Of a DNA stretch of 64,000 nucleotides, positions 27,711-37,584 are shown in pieces. The number at the start of each line of letters is the position of its first letter. The stretch's first letter is position 1. The position numbers and the translations under genes were made by a program. Where the stretch lies: NCBI GenBank assembly GCA_963828445.1, contig CAWHFP010000003.1, positions 310,001 through 374,000 of the forward strand. Reading direction: 5' to 3'. The stretch comes from Bog-532 sp963828445. Lineage in GTDB: Bacteria; Actinomycetota; Actinomycetes; Streptosporangiales; Streptosporangiaceae. A model generated the notes under the pieces. It was not told the DNA's origin. It was given only the letters and a program-made list of their open reading frames with translations, and searched no databases.

Positions 27711-29189
27711 TCAGGGCAGGCGGGCCAGCAGGGGGGCCAGGGTGGCGGTGGCCTGGCGGATCTGGGGCACGGTGGCGGTCCCGTAGCCGAGGATCAGGCC
27801 GCTCATGGTGGGCGGACCGGCGAAGTAACGGTCGAGGGAGAAGACCGTGACGCCGCGGGCGGCGGCCGCGTCGATCAGGCGGACGGCCGGGTAGCCGGGG
27901 GGCAGTTCGAGCACCACGTGCAGGCCGGCGGTCTCGCCCAGCAGCCGGAACCCGGGGGGCTGGCCCGCGCCGTCCAGGCCCGCGCCGTCCGGGCCGGCCT
28001 CGGTCAGTCCCTCGACGAGGGCGGCCCGGCGGCGGGCGTACTCCAGGCGCATCCGGCGTACGTGGCGTTCCAGGTCACCCGAGCGGAGCAGGGCCAGCAC
28101 CGCGTGCTGGACCGGCTCGGGCAGGCGGGCCCCGATCAGGGGCCGCCACGCCGCCAGCGTCTCGACCAGCGCGGGCGGGGCGACCAGCCAGCCCGCGCCG
28201 AAGGCGGCGGCCAGCACCTTGGAGGCGGTCCCCAGGTAGACGACGACGTCCGGGTCCATGCTGTGCAGGGCGGGCAGCGAGCCCACGTCGTAGCGGAACT
28301 CGCTGTCGTAGTCGTCCTCGACGATGACCGCCCCGGTCGCCCAGGCCCAGGCGATGAGCGCCTGCCGGCGGCTCACCGGCAGGCGCCCGCCGAGCGGGTA
28401 CTGGTGAGCGGGCGTGGTGTAGAGCAGGGCCAGATCCTCCGGCAGTTCCCCGGGCACGATGCCGTGCGCGTCCACCCGGCAGGGCACCACCTCAGCGCCA
28501 GCCTGGCGCAGCACCTCGCGGCCGGTGGGATAGCCCGGCTCCTCCAGCCCGGCCCGGGCCCCCGGCGCCAGCAGGCCTCCCGCCAGCAGGGCCAGGCCGC
28601 TCGACACCCCCTGCGTGACCAAGACGTTCGCCGCGGTGACGGCCAGCCCGCGGGACCGGCGGAGGTAGGCGGCGATCTCCTCGCGCAGCTCCGGGAGCCC
28701 GTGCGGGTCGGGCCAGCGGGACGGCAGGTGGTCACCCGCCTGCCGCCACGCCCGCCGCCAGGCCGCGGGCTCGATCCCGTCGGCCCAGGAGATGCCGGGC
28801 TCCAGGGTGATCGACCCGGGCCGAGCGGCCGCGACGGGGGGCGGGACCCGCGCCGGTGCGGCGCCACCCGGGGCACCCGCCGGGACGCCCGGCGCGGCCG
28901 GCCCGCGGTCATGCGGCCGGGGCGCGGTCACGGCGGCCACGTAGGTGCCCGAGCCGTGCCGCCCCTCCAGCCAGCCCTCGGCGAACAGGCGGGCGTAGGC
29001 GTTGGTGACCACGGTGCGGCTGACGCTGAGGGTGGCGGCCAGGTCGCGGCTGGACGGCAGCCGGTCCCCGGCGCGCAGCACGCCGTCCGCCACCGCCGCC
29101 TGGAGCTGGGCCGATATCTGCGTCGCGAGCGGCACGGCACCGGCCCGGTCGACCAGGACCGGGAGGTCAGCCGGCAAAGTGGTCATCAT
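27711..29189 (-). CDS. MocR-type (GntR-aminotransferase fusion) regulator
   Basis: A 492-residue PLP-dependent regulator. Residues 1-85 are a GntR winged helix (VADGVLRAGDRLPSSRDLAA, SVSRTVVTNAYARLFAEGWL); the rest is a fold-type I aminotransferase domain with the PLP lysine in LGTASKVLAAAFGAG and ALLYTTPAHQYPLGG-type strands. It is divergent from a PNPOx-like FMN protein. This matches the PdxR-like subgroup of MocR proteins that respond to vitamin B6; I infer PLP sensing. Confidence 0.9.
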   Translation of the reverse strand: MMTTLPADLPVLVDRAGAVPLATQISAQLQAAVADGVLRAGDRLPSSRDLAATLSVSRTVVTNAYARLFAEGWLEGRHGSGTYVAAVTAPRPHDRGPAAPGVPAGAPGGAAPARVPPPVAAARPGSITLEPGISWADGIEPAAWRRAWRQAGDHLPSRWPDPHGLPELREEIAAYLRRSRGLAVTAANVLVTQGVSSGLALLAGGLLAPGARAGLEEPGYPTGREVLRQAGAEVVPCRVDAHGIVPGELPEDLALLYTTPAHQYPLGGRLPVSRRQALIAWAWATGAVIVEDDYDSEFRYDVGSLPALHSMDPDVVVYLGTASKVLAAAFGAGWLVAPPALVETLAAWRPLIGARLPEPVQHAVLALLRSGDLERHVRRMRLEYARRRAALVEGLTEAGPDGAGLDGAGQPPGFRLLGETAGLHVVLELPPGYPAVRLIDAAAARGVTVFSLDRYFAGPPTMSGLILGYGTATVPQIRQATATLAPLLARLP

Positions 29190-29201
29190 AAATTCCTCTA
29201 G

Positions 29202-29220
29202 ATTGGCTATTTGCGCCAGT
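29202..29220. promoter_or_regulatory. Candidate MocR operator in the divergent intergenic region
   Basis: ATTGGC-N7-GCCAGT forms an imperfect inverted repeat in the 57-bp gap between the MocR gene and the PNPOx-like gene. It is the most structured element there and must overlap both promoters. Confidence 0.5.
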
Positions 29221-29246
29221 CCACCTGCCGCCTAGGTTAAGGGTTC

Positions 29247-29906
29247 ATGAGCACCGATACCACCGCCCTGTCCAGCACCCCGCGCACCACCCTGCGCCGC
29301 CACCGCGAGCGCGGCCAGACCGACCGGGCCGCGCTGTACGAGGTGCTCGACGCCGGCCTGGTCTGCCACCTCGGCGTGGTCGCCGGCGGCGACCCGGTGG
29401 TGCTGCCGACCGCCTACGGCCGCGACGGCGACACCCTGTACCTGCACGGGTCGTCGGCCAACGGGGCGTTCCGGGCCGCCGCTGGGCACCGGGTGTGCGT
29501 GACCGTCACCCACCTGGACGGGCTGGTCGCGGCCCGCTCGGTGTTCAGCCACTCGATGAACTACCGGAGCGCGGTCGTCTTCGGCGCCGCGACCCTGGTC
29601 ACCGGCGAGGACGAACGCTGGCACGGGCTCGAGGTCGTCACCGACCACCTCATCCCCGGCCGCTGGGCCGCCGCCCGGCAGCCCACCAAGAAGGAGATGG
29701 CCGCCACCGCGGTGCTGTCCCTCCCGCTCACCGAGGCCTCGGTCAAGGTGCGCGCCGGCGGCCCAGCCGACGAGCCCGAGGACCTGGCCCTGGACGTGTG
29801 GGCGGGCGTGCTGCCGATCGCCGTCAGCTTCGGCGCGCCGCAGCCGGACCCCGGCCTGGGCCCGGACGTCCCGGTCCCGGCCCACATCCGCGACCGGGTC
29901 AGCTGA
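29247..29906 (+). CDS. Pyridoxamine 5'-phosphate oxidase-like FMN-binding protein
   Basis: A 219-residue split-barrel flavoprotein. GLVCHLGVVAGGDPVVLPTA, LYLHGSSANGAFRA and FSHSMNYRSAVVFGAA are typical of the PNPOx-like FMN-binding group found next to MocR regulators. It lacks the full set of PdxH substrate residues that I would expect of a true PNP oxidase. Likely a flavin-dependent B6- or stress-related protein controlled by the neighbouring MocR. Confidence 0.85.
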   Translation: MSTDTTALSSTPRTTLRRHRERGQTDRAALYEVLDAGLVCHLGVVAGGDPVVLPTAYGRDGDTLYLHGSSANGAFRAAAGHRVCVTVTHLDGLVAARSVFSHSMNYRSAVVFGAATLVTGEDERWHGLEVVTDHLIPGRWAAARQPTKKEMAATAVLSLPLTEASVKVRAGGPADEPEDLALDVWAGVLPIAVSFGAPQPDPGLGPDVPVPAHIRDRVS

Positions 29907-30022
29907 CCGCGACCGCCTCACGCGGCTCAGCAGCGGGTTTCCCCGGTGCTACAGTGCTGTTCGTACCGCACCGGTAGCGGGTCTTCAGTTCGGGCTGTTT
30001 GCTTGCCTTGAGGAGGCCTGCC

Positions 30023-31001
30023 GTGCCGCAGATCGAGGTCCGTCCTTTCCACCGGCGTGACCGTGACCAGCTCACCAGCCTGGTCAACGCCCACGCCGCG
30101 GCGGTGGTGCCGGGTATCGGCGTCTCTGTCGCCGCCGCGCTGAGCGACCTGGAACGCCAGCCGGATGAGTTCATCACCGGGCCGTGGGTGCGCGAGCGGG
30201 TGACGCTGGTGGCCGGCCAGGGTCACCGGGTGGTGGCGGCCGCCCACCTGCAGCGCTTCTTTTCCGACGAGCGAGCCGGGGAGTCCTATCGCGGCACCGG
30301 CGAGATCCGCTGGCTGGTGTTCTGGCCGGAGGCTCCGGCCGGCAATCCCTACTGGCCCGATGCGACCCCGGCGGCCGAGAAGCTGATCGGGGCCTGCGTG
30401 CGCCAGCTGGAACAGTGGGGCGTCACCCGGCAGGACGCGGACGGGGACCTGCCGGTGCCCGGCGTCTACGGGGTGCCCGAGCAGTGGCCGCACGTCCGGG
30501 CGTTGTACGAGGGGGCCGGTTTCCGGCATCAGGGGCGTACCGAGGTGGTCCATCTGGCCCGGGTCGAGGACCTGCCGCGTCCGGCCGGGCCGCCGGTACC
30601 GGGACTGTCGGTCCGGCGGTCGGTGGGGATGAACGGGACCCGGCTGGCGGCCGTACCTAGGGGACGAGGTGATCGGCTATATCGAGGTCGACATCCGGCA
30701 GGAAGGGCAGCGGCTGACCCGCCACGGCGGCTGGGCCGATGTCGGCAACCTGGGCGTGGCCGAGAAGTACCGCCGCCGCGGAGTCGCCACCTGGCTGCTG
30801 GGCCAGGCCGCCGGCTGGCTGGAACTGGGGCACGTCGACCGGCTCCTCGACTACACCACGCTCGGCGACCCGGCCCAGCCCGACGACGGCGACCCGGCCC
30901 AGCCGGATGACACCGGCTACCGGATGCTGCTGGCCGCGACCGGCTTCACGGAACTCACCCGGACCCAGCGCGCCTGGACCCGCGTCCCACAGCACCACTG
31001 A
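30023..31001 (+). CDS. Double GNAT-fold acetyltransferase (one frameshift as read)
   Basis: Two acetyltransferase-like domains in about 325 residues. The first (residues ~1-180, IEVRPFHRRDRDQLTSLVNA, ending with ALYEGAGFRHQGR) is less conserved. The second carries a clear acetyl-CoA loop (LGVAEKYRRRGVATWLL) and the C-terminal LLAATGFTEL. An extra C near 30656 breaks the frame between RLAAV and LGDEVIGYIEVDI. The GTG at 30023 has AGGAGG 6 nt upstream. Substrate unknown. Confidence 0.8.
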
Positions 31002-31079
31002 ACACCGCCGCGCCACTGGCCATCAGCGGAGGAACACCATGCGGGACAGCTTGCCCGGCGCGAGTGTTTGAATGCTGGG

Positions 31080-32114
31080 GTGGAAACCAGCGGACCGGAC
31101 AGCCCGGGATCTGAGCGGATGACGATCAGGCAGGTGGCCGAGCTGGCCGGGGTCTCGATCGCCACGGTGTCGCGGGTGGTCCACGGGCACGCGGACGTGT
31201 CCAGTTCGACCCGGGAGGCCGTGCAGCGGGTGATCAGGGAACGCGGCTACCTGGCCGCCAGCCGACCTCGCGGCCCCGGGACCGGCCAGATCGGCGTGAT
31301 GGTGCCGCTGATCCATCCCGGCTGTTTCGCCGACATCCTGGCCGGCGCGACCGAGGCGCTGTACGAGCACGGCCTGCGCGCCGTTCTCGGCCCGACCCGG
31401 CATTCCCGCAGCCGGGAGGTGTCGTTGCTCGGGCAGTTCACGGGCGGGGTCGCGGACGGGGCGATCATCGTCGCGCCCGAGGAGTCCGGCGAGGAGTTCG
31501 CGGCGCTGGCCGACCGTGGCTTCCCGGTGGTGATCGTCGACCCGCGGGCCGAGATAGCGGACGGGATCCCGGTGGTGTCGGCCGCGCACTCCGCAGGGGC
31601 CACGCAGGCCACCCGTCACCTGCTGGAACTGGGGCACCGGCGGATCGCCGCCCTGGGCGGGCCGCAGGGCTGGATCGCCACCGAGGAGCGGATGCGCGGC
31701 TACCACGCGGCTTTGGCCGGGGCCGGGGTGCTGCCCGACCCCGGGCTGGTGCAGTACTCCGACTTCCGGATCGAAGGTGGCCGCGAAGCAGCGGCCCGCC
31801 TGCTCGATGGGCCGGACGCGCCCACCGCGATCTTCGCGTTCAACGACAGCATGGCGGTGGGGGTGCTACAGGCGGCGGCCGCCCGCGGCCTGCGGGTGCC
31901 GGACGACCTGTCGGTGGCCGGTTTCGACGACACCATCGAGGCGGCGATCACCGTCCCGGCGCTGACCACCGTCCGCCAGCCCCTGGCCGAGCTGGGGCGG
32001 ACCGCGGTCAGCCTGCTGCTGCGCCAGATGGAGAACCGGCGCCTGGAACCGCTCCGGATCGAACTGGCCACCAGGCTGGTGACCAGGGAGTCCACCGGCC
32101 GGCTGAGCGGGTAA
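31080..32114 (+). CDS. LacI-family transcriptional regulator
   Basis: A 344-residue repressor. The HTH and hinge read MTIRQVAELAGVSIATVSRV with HGHADVSSSTREAV. The periplasmic-binding-like effector domain (IGVMVPLIHPGCFADILAGA, AIFAFNDSMAVGVLQAAAAR, LSVAGFDDTIEA) follows. I list the GTG at 31080; a TTG at 31068 or the ATG of MTIRQV at 31119 are alternatives, none with a strong ribosome site. It precedes a secreted GH6 cellulase by 91 bp and probably controls it and possibly the GH54 enzyme at 50 kb. Confidence 0.88.
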   Translation: METSGPDSPGSERMTIRQVAELAGVSIATVSRVVHGHADVSSSTREAVQRVIRERGYLAASRPRGPGTGQIGVMVPLIHPGCFADILAGATEALYEHGLRAVLGPTRHSRSREVSLLGQFTGGVADGAIIVAPEESGEEFAALADRGFPVVIVDPRAEIADGIPVVSAAHSAGATQATRHLLELGHRRIAALGGPQGWIATEERMRGYHAALAGAGVLPDPGLVQYSDFRIEGGREAAARLLDGPDAPTAIFAFNDSMAVGVLQAAAARGLRVPDDLSVAGFDDTIEAAITVPALTTVRQPLAELGRTAVSLLLRQMENRRLEPLRIELATRLVTRESTGRLSG

Positions 32115-32137
32115 GCCGGGTAGTACCAAATCAGGCA

Positions 32138-32177
32138 TTGACCCCCATGTCCGACCTTGTTACCTTCCTTCCGGAAG
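32138..32177 (+). promoter_or_regulatory. Promoter and palindrome upstream of the GH6 cellulase
   Basis: TTGACC (32138-32143) and TACCTT (32161-32166) are separated by exactly 17 bp, a good match to housekeeping-sigma promoters. The perfect palindrome CTTCCGGAAG (32168-32177) covers the expected transcription start and may be a repressor site. It differs from the AGCGCT-centred site typical of LacI regulators. Confidence 0.6.
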
Positions 32178-32205
32178 CTGTTCCGGTAATTTTCCGGGAG
32201 GACCG

Positions 32206-33564
32206 ATGGCCACCAGCTCGTCCGTTCGTGCTCTGCGGCTGGCCCTGGCCGCGGTCCTGTCGCTGGCGGGGGCCGCCGCCGGCCTGCTGCCCGCGGTGAC
32301 CAGCGCCGCGGCCAGCACCACGGCCGCCGCGGCGCCGCGCAGCCTCAGCCCGGACACCCGGTTCTTCGTACCACCGCCCTCGGCCGGGGCCCCGCAGCAG
32401 ATCGTGCAGCTGCTCAAGCACGGTGACCCGAAAGACGCCGCCCTCATCGGCGAGATGGAGGCGATCCCGCGGGCCGTCTGGTTCGACAGCGGCACACCCG
32501 CTCAGGTCCAGCAGCAGGTCCAGCGGACGATGACCGAAGCCGCCGTCGAACGGGCCACGCCCGTACTCGTGGCCTACGACATCCCCGGCCGTGACTGCGC
32601 GCAGTACTCGGCCGGCGGGGCGCTCAGCCAGGCGGACTACCAGGCGTGGATCAGCGGGTTCGCCCGGGGCATCGGCAGTGGCCGGGCCCTGATCATCCTC
32701 GAACCGGACGCCCTGGGCAACATGCCGTCCAACTGCGGGCTGCCGGCGTCGTCGTACCCGTTCACCGACGCCGAGCGGCTGGCCGAACTGCAGTACGCGG
32801 TGAGCGCACTGGAGCAGGACCCGGGGACCCACGTGTACCTGGACGGCACCCACAGCGCGTGGCAGTCGGTCGGCACGATGACGCAGCGGCTGCTGGCCGC
32901 CAATGTCCAGGACGCCCAGGGTTTCTTCCTCAACGTGTCCAACTATCAGCCGGACCCGCAACTGCTGGACTACGGCACCTGGATCTCCGACTGCATCGCC
33001 ATGGTGACCGACAGCGCCAACCCCTACTACAACAATCCGGCCGGGTGCGGCAGCCAGTACTACCCGGCCACCGAGTCGGACTTCAGCACCTGGGACCTCA
33101 CCACCCAGTGGTACGCCCAGAACATGGGCGACGCCGTCGCGGCCACCCACTTCGTGATCGACACCAGCCGCAACGGCACCGGGCCCGACAGCATGCAGCA
33201 GTACGCGGGCGCACCGTACGACCAGCCGGCCAGCGTCGTGACCACCCTGGCCGCCGGGAACTGGTGCAACCCGCCGGGTTCCGGTCTCGGGCTCAGGCCG
33301 ACCGCCCGGACCGGCGTGCCGTTGCTCGACGCTTATCTGTGGGTGAAGACGCCGGGGCAGTCCGACGGCCAGTGCGACTCGGCCGGCGGCGCCCGGGCCT
33401 GGGACTACACCGACTACAGCCAGCCGGGGTGGCCCACGACCGCATCGGACCAGTCCCTGTTCGACCCGCTGTGGGGCATCGACGACCCCGCCGCCGGGGC
33501 CTGGTTCCCTCAGCAGGCCCTGCAACTGGCCCAGCTGGCCAGCCCGTCACTACCCGGGCTCTGA
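32206..33564 (+). CDS. Secreted glycoside hydrolase family 6 (endoglucanase/cellobiohydrolase)
   Basis: Cleaves beta-1,4-glucan. A Sec signal peptide (ALRLALAAVLSLAGAAAGLL, cut after an AxA site near residue 35) leads into the GH6 domain. Recognisable elements are VLVAYDIPGRDCAQYSAGG, the catalytic-acid segment ALIILEPDALGNM, HVYLDGTHSAWQ, FFLNVSNYQ, and near the end AYLWVKTPGQSDGQCD. There is no carbohydrate-binding module, unlike many secreted actinobacterial GH6 enzymes. The length (452) suggests a single catalytic domain. Convergent with the next gene. Confidence 0.92.
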   Translation: MATSSSVRALRLALAAVLSLAGAAAGLLPAVTSAAASTTAAAAPRSLSPDTRFFVPPPSAGAPQQIVQLLKHGDPKDAALIGEMEAIPRAVWFDSGTPAQVQQQVQRTMTEAAVERATPVLVAYDIPGRDCAQYSAGGALSQADYQAWISGFARGIGSGRALIILEPDALGNMPSNCGLPASSYPFTDAERLAELQYAVSALEQDPGTHVYLDGTHSAWQSVGTMTQRLLAANVQDAQGFFLNVSNYQPDPQLLDYGTWISDCIAMVTDSANPYYNNPAGCGSQYYPATESDFSTWDLTTQWYAQNMGDAVAATHFVIDTSRNGTGPDSMQQYAGAPYDQPASVVTTLAAGNWCNPPGSGLGLRPTARTGVPLLDAYLWVKTPGQSDGQCDSAGGARAWDYTDYSQPGWPTTASDQSLFDPLWGIDDPAAGAWFPQQALQLAQLASPSLPGL

Positions 33565-33578
33565 GCAGGCCCCTGCGG

Positions 33579-36054
33579 TCAGCCCTTCATGCGGGCGCCG
33601 GTGGGGTCGTAGAAGGGGCGGCGCGAAACGGTCAGCGGATAGCGCTGTCCCCGGCATTCGATAGTGAAATCGGCATCGAGCGGGGCGGACGGATCGATCG
33701 TGGCGATGCCGACCGCGCGGCCGAGGGTGTGGCCGTAGCTGCCGCTGGTGCAGTGGCCGGCCGGCTTGCCGTCGCAGAAGATGGTCTCGTCGTGCCGGAG
33801 CAGCGGCTCGGGGTCGGCGACGGCCACGAACACCGTGCGGTGCGGCGGGTTCCCGGGGTCGACGGCCAGGGCGGGCTCCTGGCCGGTGAAGCCACCCGGC
33901 TTGTCCCGGCCGAGGGTGAAGCGCAGCCCGGCCGAGGTCGGGTCGTCGGCCGGGCCGATGTCGTGGCCGAGATGGCGGAAGCCCTTCTCGCTGCGCAGCG
34001 AGTCGAGGGCGAAGTACCCGGCCAGGCGCAGGCCCAGGTCCTGGCCGGCCGCCCACAGGGCGTCGAACACGTTCACGGCCAGGTCGGCGGTGGGGTACAG
34101 CTCGTAGCCGAGCTCGCCCACGAAGCTGACCCGCAGCGTGAACGCGTAGCCGTCGGCGACCTCGACGGTGCGGCCGTAGGTGTAGGGCTGGGCCCGGTCC
34201 GACCAGTCGGCCGGTGACACCCGCTGCATGAGCTCGCGCGAACGGGGGCCCATGACGGCGATGGTGGCCATGGCCGCGGTCGCGTCGAACACGGCGGCGG
34301 CGTGCCCGGCGGCCGCGCGGCGCAGGATCGACAGCGTCTTGTCCTGGGCGCGCGGCCGGGGTGACGACCAGGAACCGGTCGGCGGCCAGCCGGGTCACCG
34401 TGCCGTCGAGCTCGATCCCGCCCGCGGGGTTGAGGGCCAGCGTGTAGACGGCCTTGCCGACCGGGGTGTCCAGGCCGGCGGTGAACGTGCGCTCGAGCAC
34501 GGGCCGGGCCTCGGGCCCGGCCACCTCGAACTTCGCGAACGAGCTGAGGTCGAAGATGACCACGCCCTCGCGGGCGGCGCGGTGCTCGCCGGCGACGCGC
34601 CCGAACCAGCCGGGGCGGCGGTAGCTGTACTCGCGGACCGGGGCGGTCCCGGGTTCCTCGAACCAGTTGGCCCGTTCCCAGCCGTTCAGCTCGCCGAACG
34701 ACGCCCCGAGCCCGGCCAGCCGCGAGTGCAGCGGGGAGCGGCGCACGTTGCGGCCGGTGGTCAGCTGCAGCTGGGGCCAGTGCATCGCGTACAGCCGGCC
34801 CAGCCCCTCGCGGGTCCGGTCGTGCAGGAACCTTCGGTTGGACTGGACCCGGGCGAACCGGCGCACGTCGAGCCCGCTGGCGTCGAACTGCGGCACCCCG
34901 GACAGGATCCAGGCCGCCAGCTCGCGGCCCACGGCGGGCGCGAAGATGATGCCCTGGGAATTCATCCCGGCCGCCACGAACAGGCCTTCGACCTCGTTGG
35001 TCTCGCCCAGGGCGAAGTTGGCGTCGGGGGTGAAGCTCTCGGGGGCGTTGAGGAACCGGTCAAAGCCCGCCGCGGCGATGGCGGGCACGGTGCGCTCGGC
35101 GTGCCCGCGGACGGGCGCGAAGTGGTCCCAGTTGGCGGGGAACTCGGCGAAGCCACCGTTCGGGATCCCCGCCGTGCCGCGCGGGATGCCGTCGGGCTCG
35201 AACGCGCCGACCAGCAGCCGCCCGAGCTCGTGCCGGAGGTAGTAGCTGTGATCGAGGTCGCGCAGCACCGGGAAGGACGGGCCCACCCCCGCGATCGGGT
35301 TGGTCCGGACGTGCACGTGCTCGGCCGCGTACAGGGGTACGTGCGCGCCCGCGGCCGCGGCCAGGTCCCGGGTCCACAGGCCGCCCGCCAGCACGACCAC
35401 TTCGGCGGCGACGTCGCCCTGGCTGGTCCGGACCCCGGTCACCCGGCCGCCGGCGGTGAGCACGTCCAGCATGCGGACGTTCTCGCGCAGGGCCACTCCC
35501 CCGTCGGCGGCCAGCTTGGCGAACGCGATCGCGGCGTAGCCCGGGTTGACGCTGCCGTCGCCGGGAAAGTGCAGGGCGCCCGCGACGCCGTCCCAGGTGG
35601 CCAGCGGCCACAGCTGCGCGAAGCGCTGCCCGGTGAGCGCCTCGGTCTCGACGTCGTGCTGGCGGGCGACGTCGCGGGCGTAGGCGAGCTCGTCGACCCG
35701 GCCGGGGGTACGGGCCAGCGAGACCGACCCGGACCGGGCGAAGTTGACGTCGATCCCGGTCCGCTCCTGCAGTCCCCCGTACACCCCCAGGCCGTAGCCG
35801 GCCAGCTTGGTCAGCGCGCCGGTGGCGCGGGCCCCGGTGACCAGGCCCGCGGCGTGCCAGGAGGTGCCGCTGCCGAACCGGTTGGCCTCCAGGACCAGGA
35901 CGTCACGCTCGCCCTCGGCGGCCAGGTGCGCGGCCACGCTGGCCCCGACGATCCCGCCGCCCACGATCACGACGCGGGCCCGGCTGGGCAGGGCATCGTG
36001 ATGGTGGCCGGTCACCATGGCCGCGGTGAGCGAACGGTCAGCAAGCTTTTCCAT
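33579..36054 (-). CDS. FAD-dependent dimethylglycine/sarcosine dehydrogenase-like protein (one frameshift as read)
   Basis: A 824-residue enzyme once corrected. The N-terminal DAO domain binds FAD (VVIVGGGIVGASVAAHLAAE; SGTSWHAAGLVTG is the region that holds covalent FAD in relatives). It is followed by a central FAO_M-type domain and C-terminal GcvT aminomethyltransferase domains (GPRSRELMQRVSP, RVSFVGELGYELY, GHTLGRAVGIATID). One extra base near 34353 (in CGCGCGG) breaks the frame between LVVTPA and AQDKTLSI. Such enzymes demethylate glycine-betaine breakdown products and pass the one-carbon unit to tetrahydrofolate. It begins 4 nt after the cupin stop. Confidence 0.88.
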
Positions 36055-36058
36055 GGGC

Positions 36059-36431
36059 TCAGAAAAGCACGTAGACCTTGCGCACGGTCTCGTGGAGTTC
36101 CCAGGGGCCGCGCCAGCCGCGCGGGAAGACCGCCACGTCACCGGGGCCGAGGGTGGTCGGGCTGGCCGCCGTCGGGGGTGACGGTCAGCGAGCCGGACAG
36201 GATGTAGATGACCTCGGTCTGCTCCTGCGTCCAGTAGGAGGGGCCGGCCGTGCACTCCCAGATACCGGCTTCGGCGCCGGAGGAGTCCGGGGCCGACCAG
36301 ATGGTCAGGCCGCGGGTGGACATCGGGGTGCCCTCCTCGGTTGCTTCCGCGAGCGGCCCCCAGTCCTCAAGGCCGGCGGCGGCCGCGGCGGCGAGAAAGG
36401 CGGTGTCGATGACGGGCGGGGCGTCGGTCAC
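36059..36431 (-). CDS. Cupin-domain protein (one frameshift as read)
   Basis: A 123-residue single-cupin protein of the DUF861/EutQ-like type: GIWECTAGPSYWTQEQTEVI and YILSGSLTVTPDGG form cupin motif 1 (with few His ligands), and after a one-base insertion near 36168 the frame continues as PTTLGPGDVAVFPRGWRG, motif 2, ending RKVYVLF. The GTG at 36431 has AGAAGGAG 7 nt upstream. Coupled to the dimethylglycine-dehydrogenase-like gene, it may bind or sense a related small amine; that is inference. Confidence 0.78.
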
Positions 36432-36606
36432 GGTCGGGCTCCTTCTGGACGGGCTCGCCGGGGGCGAACTGTATTGACTAAACATTCAGTCAAAGCCGGG
36501 GCCGCCCGTCAAGCCGGGACTGAACTGGGCGAAGCTTGTCCTCAATGTGGTTTCTGTGCCACAGTCCCCCGATAACCAACAGCATCGGAGCACGTCGGGA
36601 GGACCC

Positions 36607-37494
36607 GTGACCACATCCCCCACTGAGGGTTCAGCGCGCGAGCGTGGCCAGTTCCATCGCTGGCTGCCGGTGGCGGCCGGGTCGGTGATCGCCGCGGCCG
36701 GGCTGGCGTTCGGGTCGCTGAGCGTGGCCGGGGCGACCACCGGGCATCAGCCGCCGTCGATCGAGCAGCAGGCGGCCAAGGTCAAGGCCGAGGACGCCTA
36801 CACCCCGGTCAACGGCAACACCGAGCTGAACGTGAACGTGCTCGAAGACCAGGTCGAGCACTACTACGGCTCGGCCAGCGCCACCTTCCCGGTGGTGGGG
36901 ACGGTGACGGTCCCGTCCAGCACCAGCAACTACGCCAAGCAGATGAAGCAGATCGTGGCCAACGCCGAGAACTACCTGGCTTGGGCCACCTACCGCCCGC
37001 ACGGTCACGGCAAGCCGGCGGTGGTGTTCGACATCGACGACACCCTGCTCAACACCTACGACTACACGCTGGCCGAGCAGTTCGGCTACACCTCGGCGTC
37101 CAACGCGATCTGGGTCAACGCGGCGGCCTTCCCGGCCGTGTTCTACATGCCGCAACTGGTCAGCTTCGCCGCCAGCCACGGGTACGCGGTGTTCTACATC
37201 ACCGGGCGGCCGGAGTCCCAGACCGCGGCCACGATCAAGGACCTGACCAGCGCGGGCTACGCGGCCCCGCCGGACGGGCACCTGTTCCTCAAGCCGGCCA
37301 CGGCCCCGTCCTACCTGCACTGCGCCAACCCGTCGTCCTGCACCACCATCGAGTACAAGTCCGGCACCCGCAAGCACATCTCCAGCGAGGGCTACTCGAT
37401 CGTGGCCGACTTCGGCGACCAGTACAGCGACCTGCTCGGCGGCGACGCCGGCCACCAGGTCAAGCTGCCCAACCCCATGTACTACATCCCCTGA
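36607..37494 (+). CDS. Secreted HAD acid phosphatase (class IIIB-like)
   Basis: A 295-residue exported phosphatase. After a basic N-terminus it has the signal helix LPVAAGSVIAAAGLAFGSLS. The HAD nucleophile motif is AVVFDIDDTLLNTYDY (DxDxT), the threonine motif is AVFYITGRPESQ, the lysine motif lies in IEYKSGTRKHI and the metal-binding acidic motif is VADFGDQYSDL. The whole pattern is that of class B/IIIB acid phosphatases. The GTG at 36607 follows GGGAGG. A hairpin follows the gene. Confidence 0.9.
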   Translation: MTTSPTEGSARERGQFHRWLPVAAGSVIAAAGLAFGSLSVAGATTGHQPPSIEQQAAKVKAEDAYTPVNGNTELNVNVLEDQVEHYYGSASATFPVVGTVTVPSSTSNYAKQMKQIVANAENYLAWATYRPHGHGKPAVVFDIDDTLLNTYDYTLAEQFGYTSASNAIWVNAAAFPAVFYMPQLVSFAASHGYAVFYITGRPESQTAATIKDLTSAGYAAPPDGHLFLKPATAPSYLHCANPSSCTTIEYKSGTRKHISSEGYSIVADFGDQYSDLLGGDAGHQVKLPNPMYYIP

Positions 37495-37504
37495 CCCGTG
37501 TGAC

Positions 37505-37544
37505 GGTGGGTGCGGCTCGCTCTGGCCCGGTGACCGCACCCACC
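37505..37544 (+). terminator. Hairpin after the acid phosphatase gene
   Basis: A perfect 11-bp inverted repeat (GGTGGGTGCGG at 37505-37515, complement at 37534-37544) with an 18-nt loop starts 10 nt past the stop. No U tract follows. It lies between two co-directional phosphatase-like genes and probably separates their transcripts. Confidence 0.55.
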
Positions 37545-37584
37545 GGCGAACCAGCAGATCGAAGCGTTGGAGGCCCGATCGGTC

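Noticed and set aside
34228..36207. 659-codon plus-strand open frame
   Set aside because: Antisense of the dimethylglycine-dehydrogenase-like gene, with no recognisable domain.
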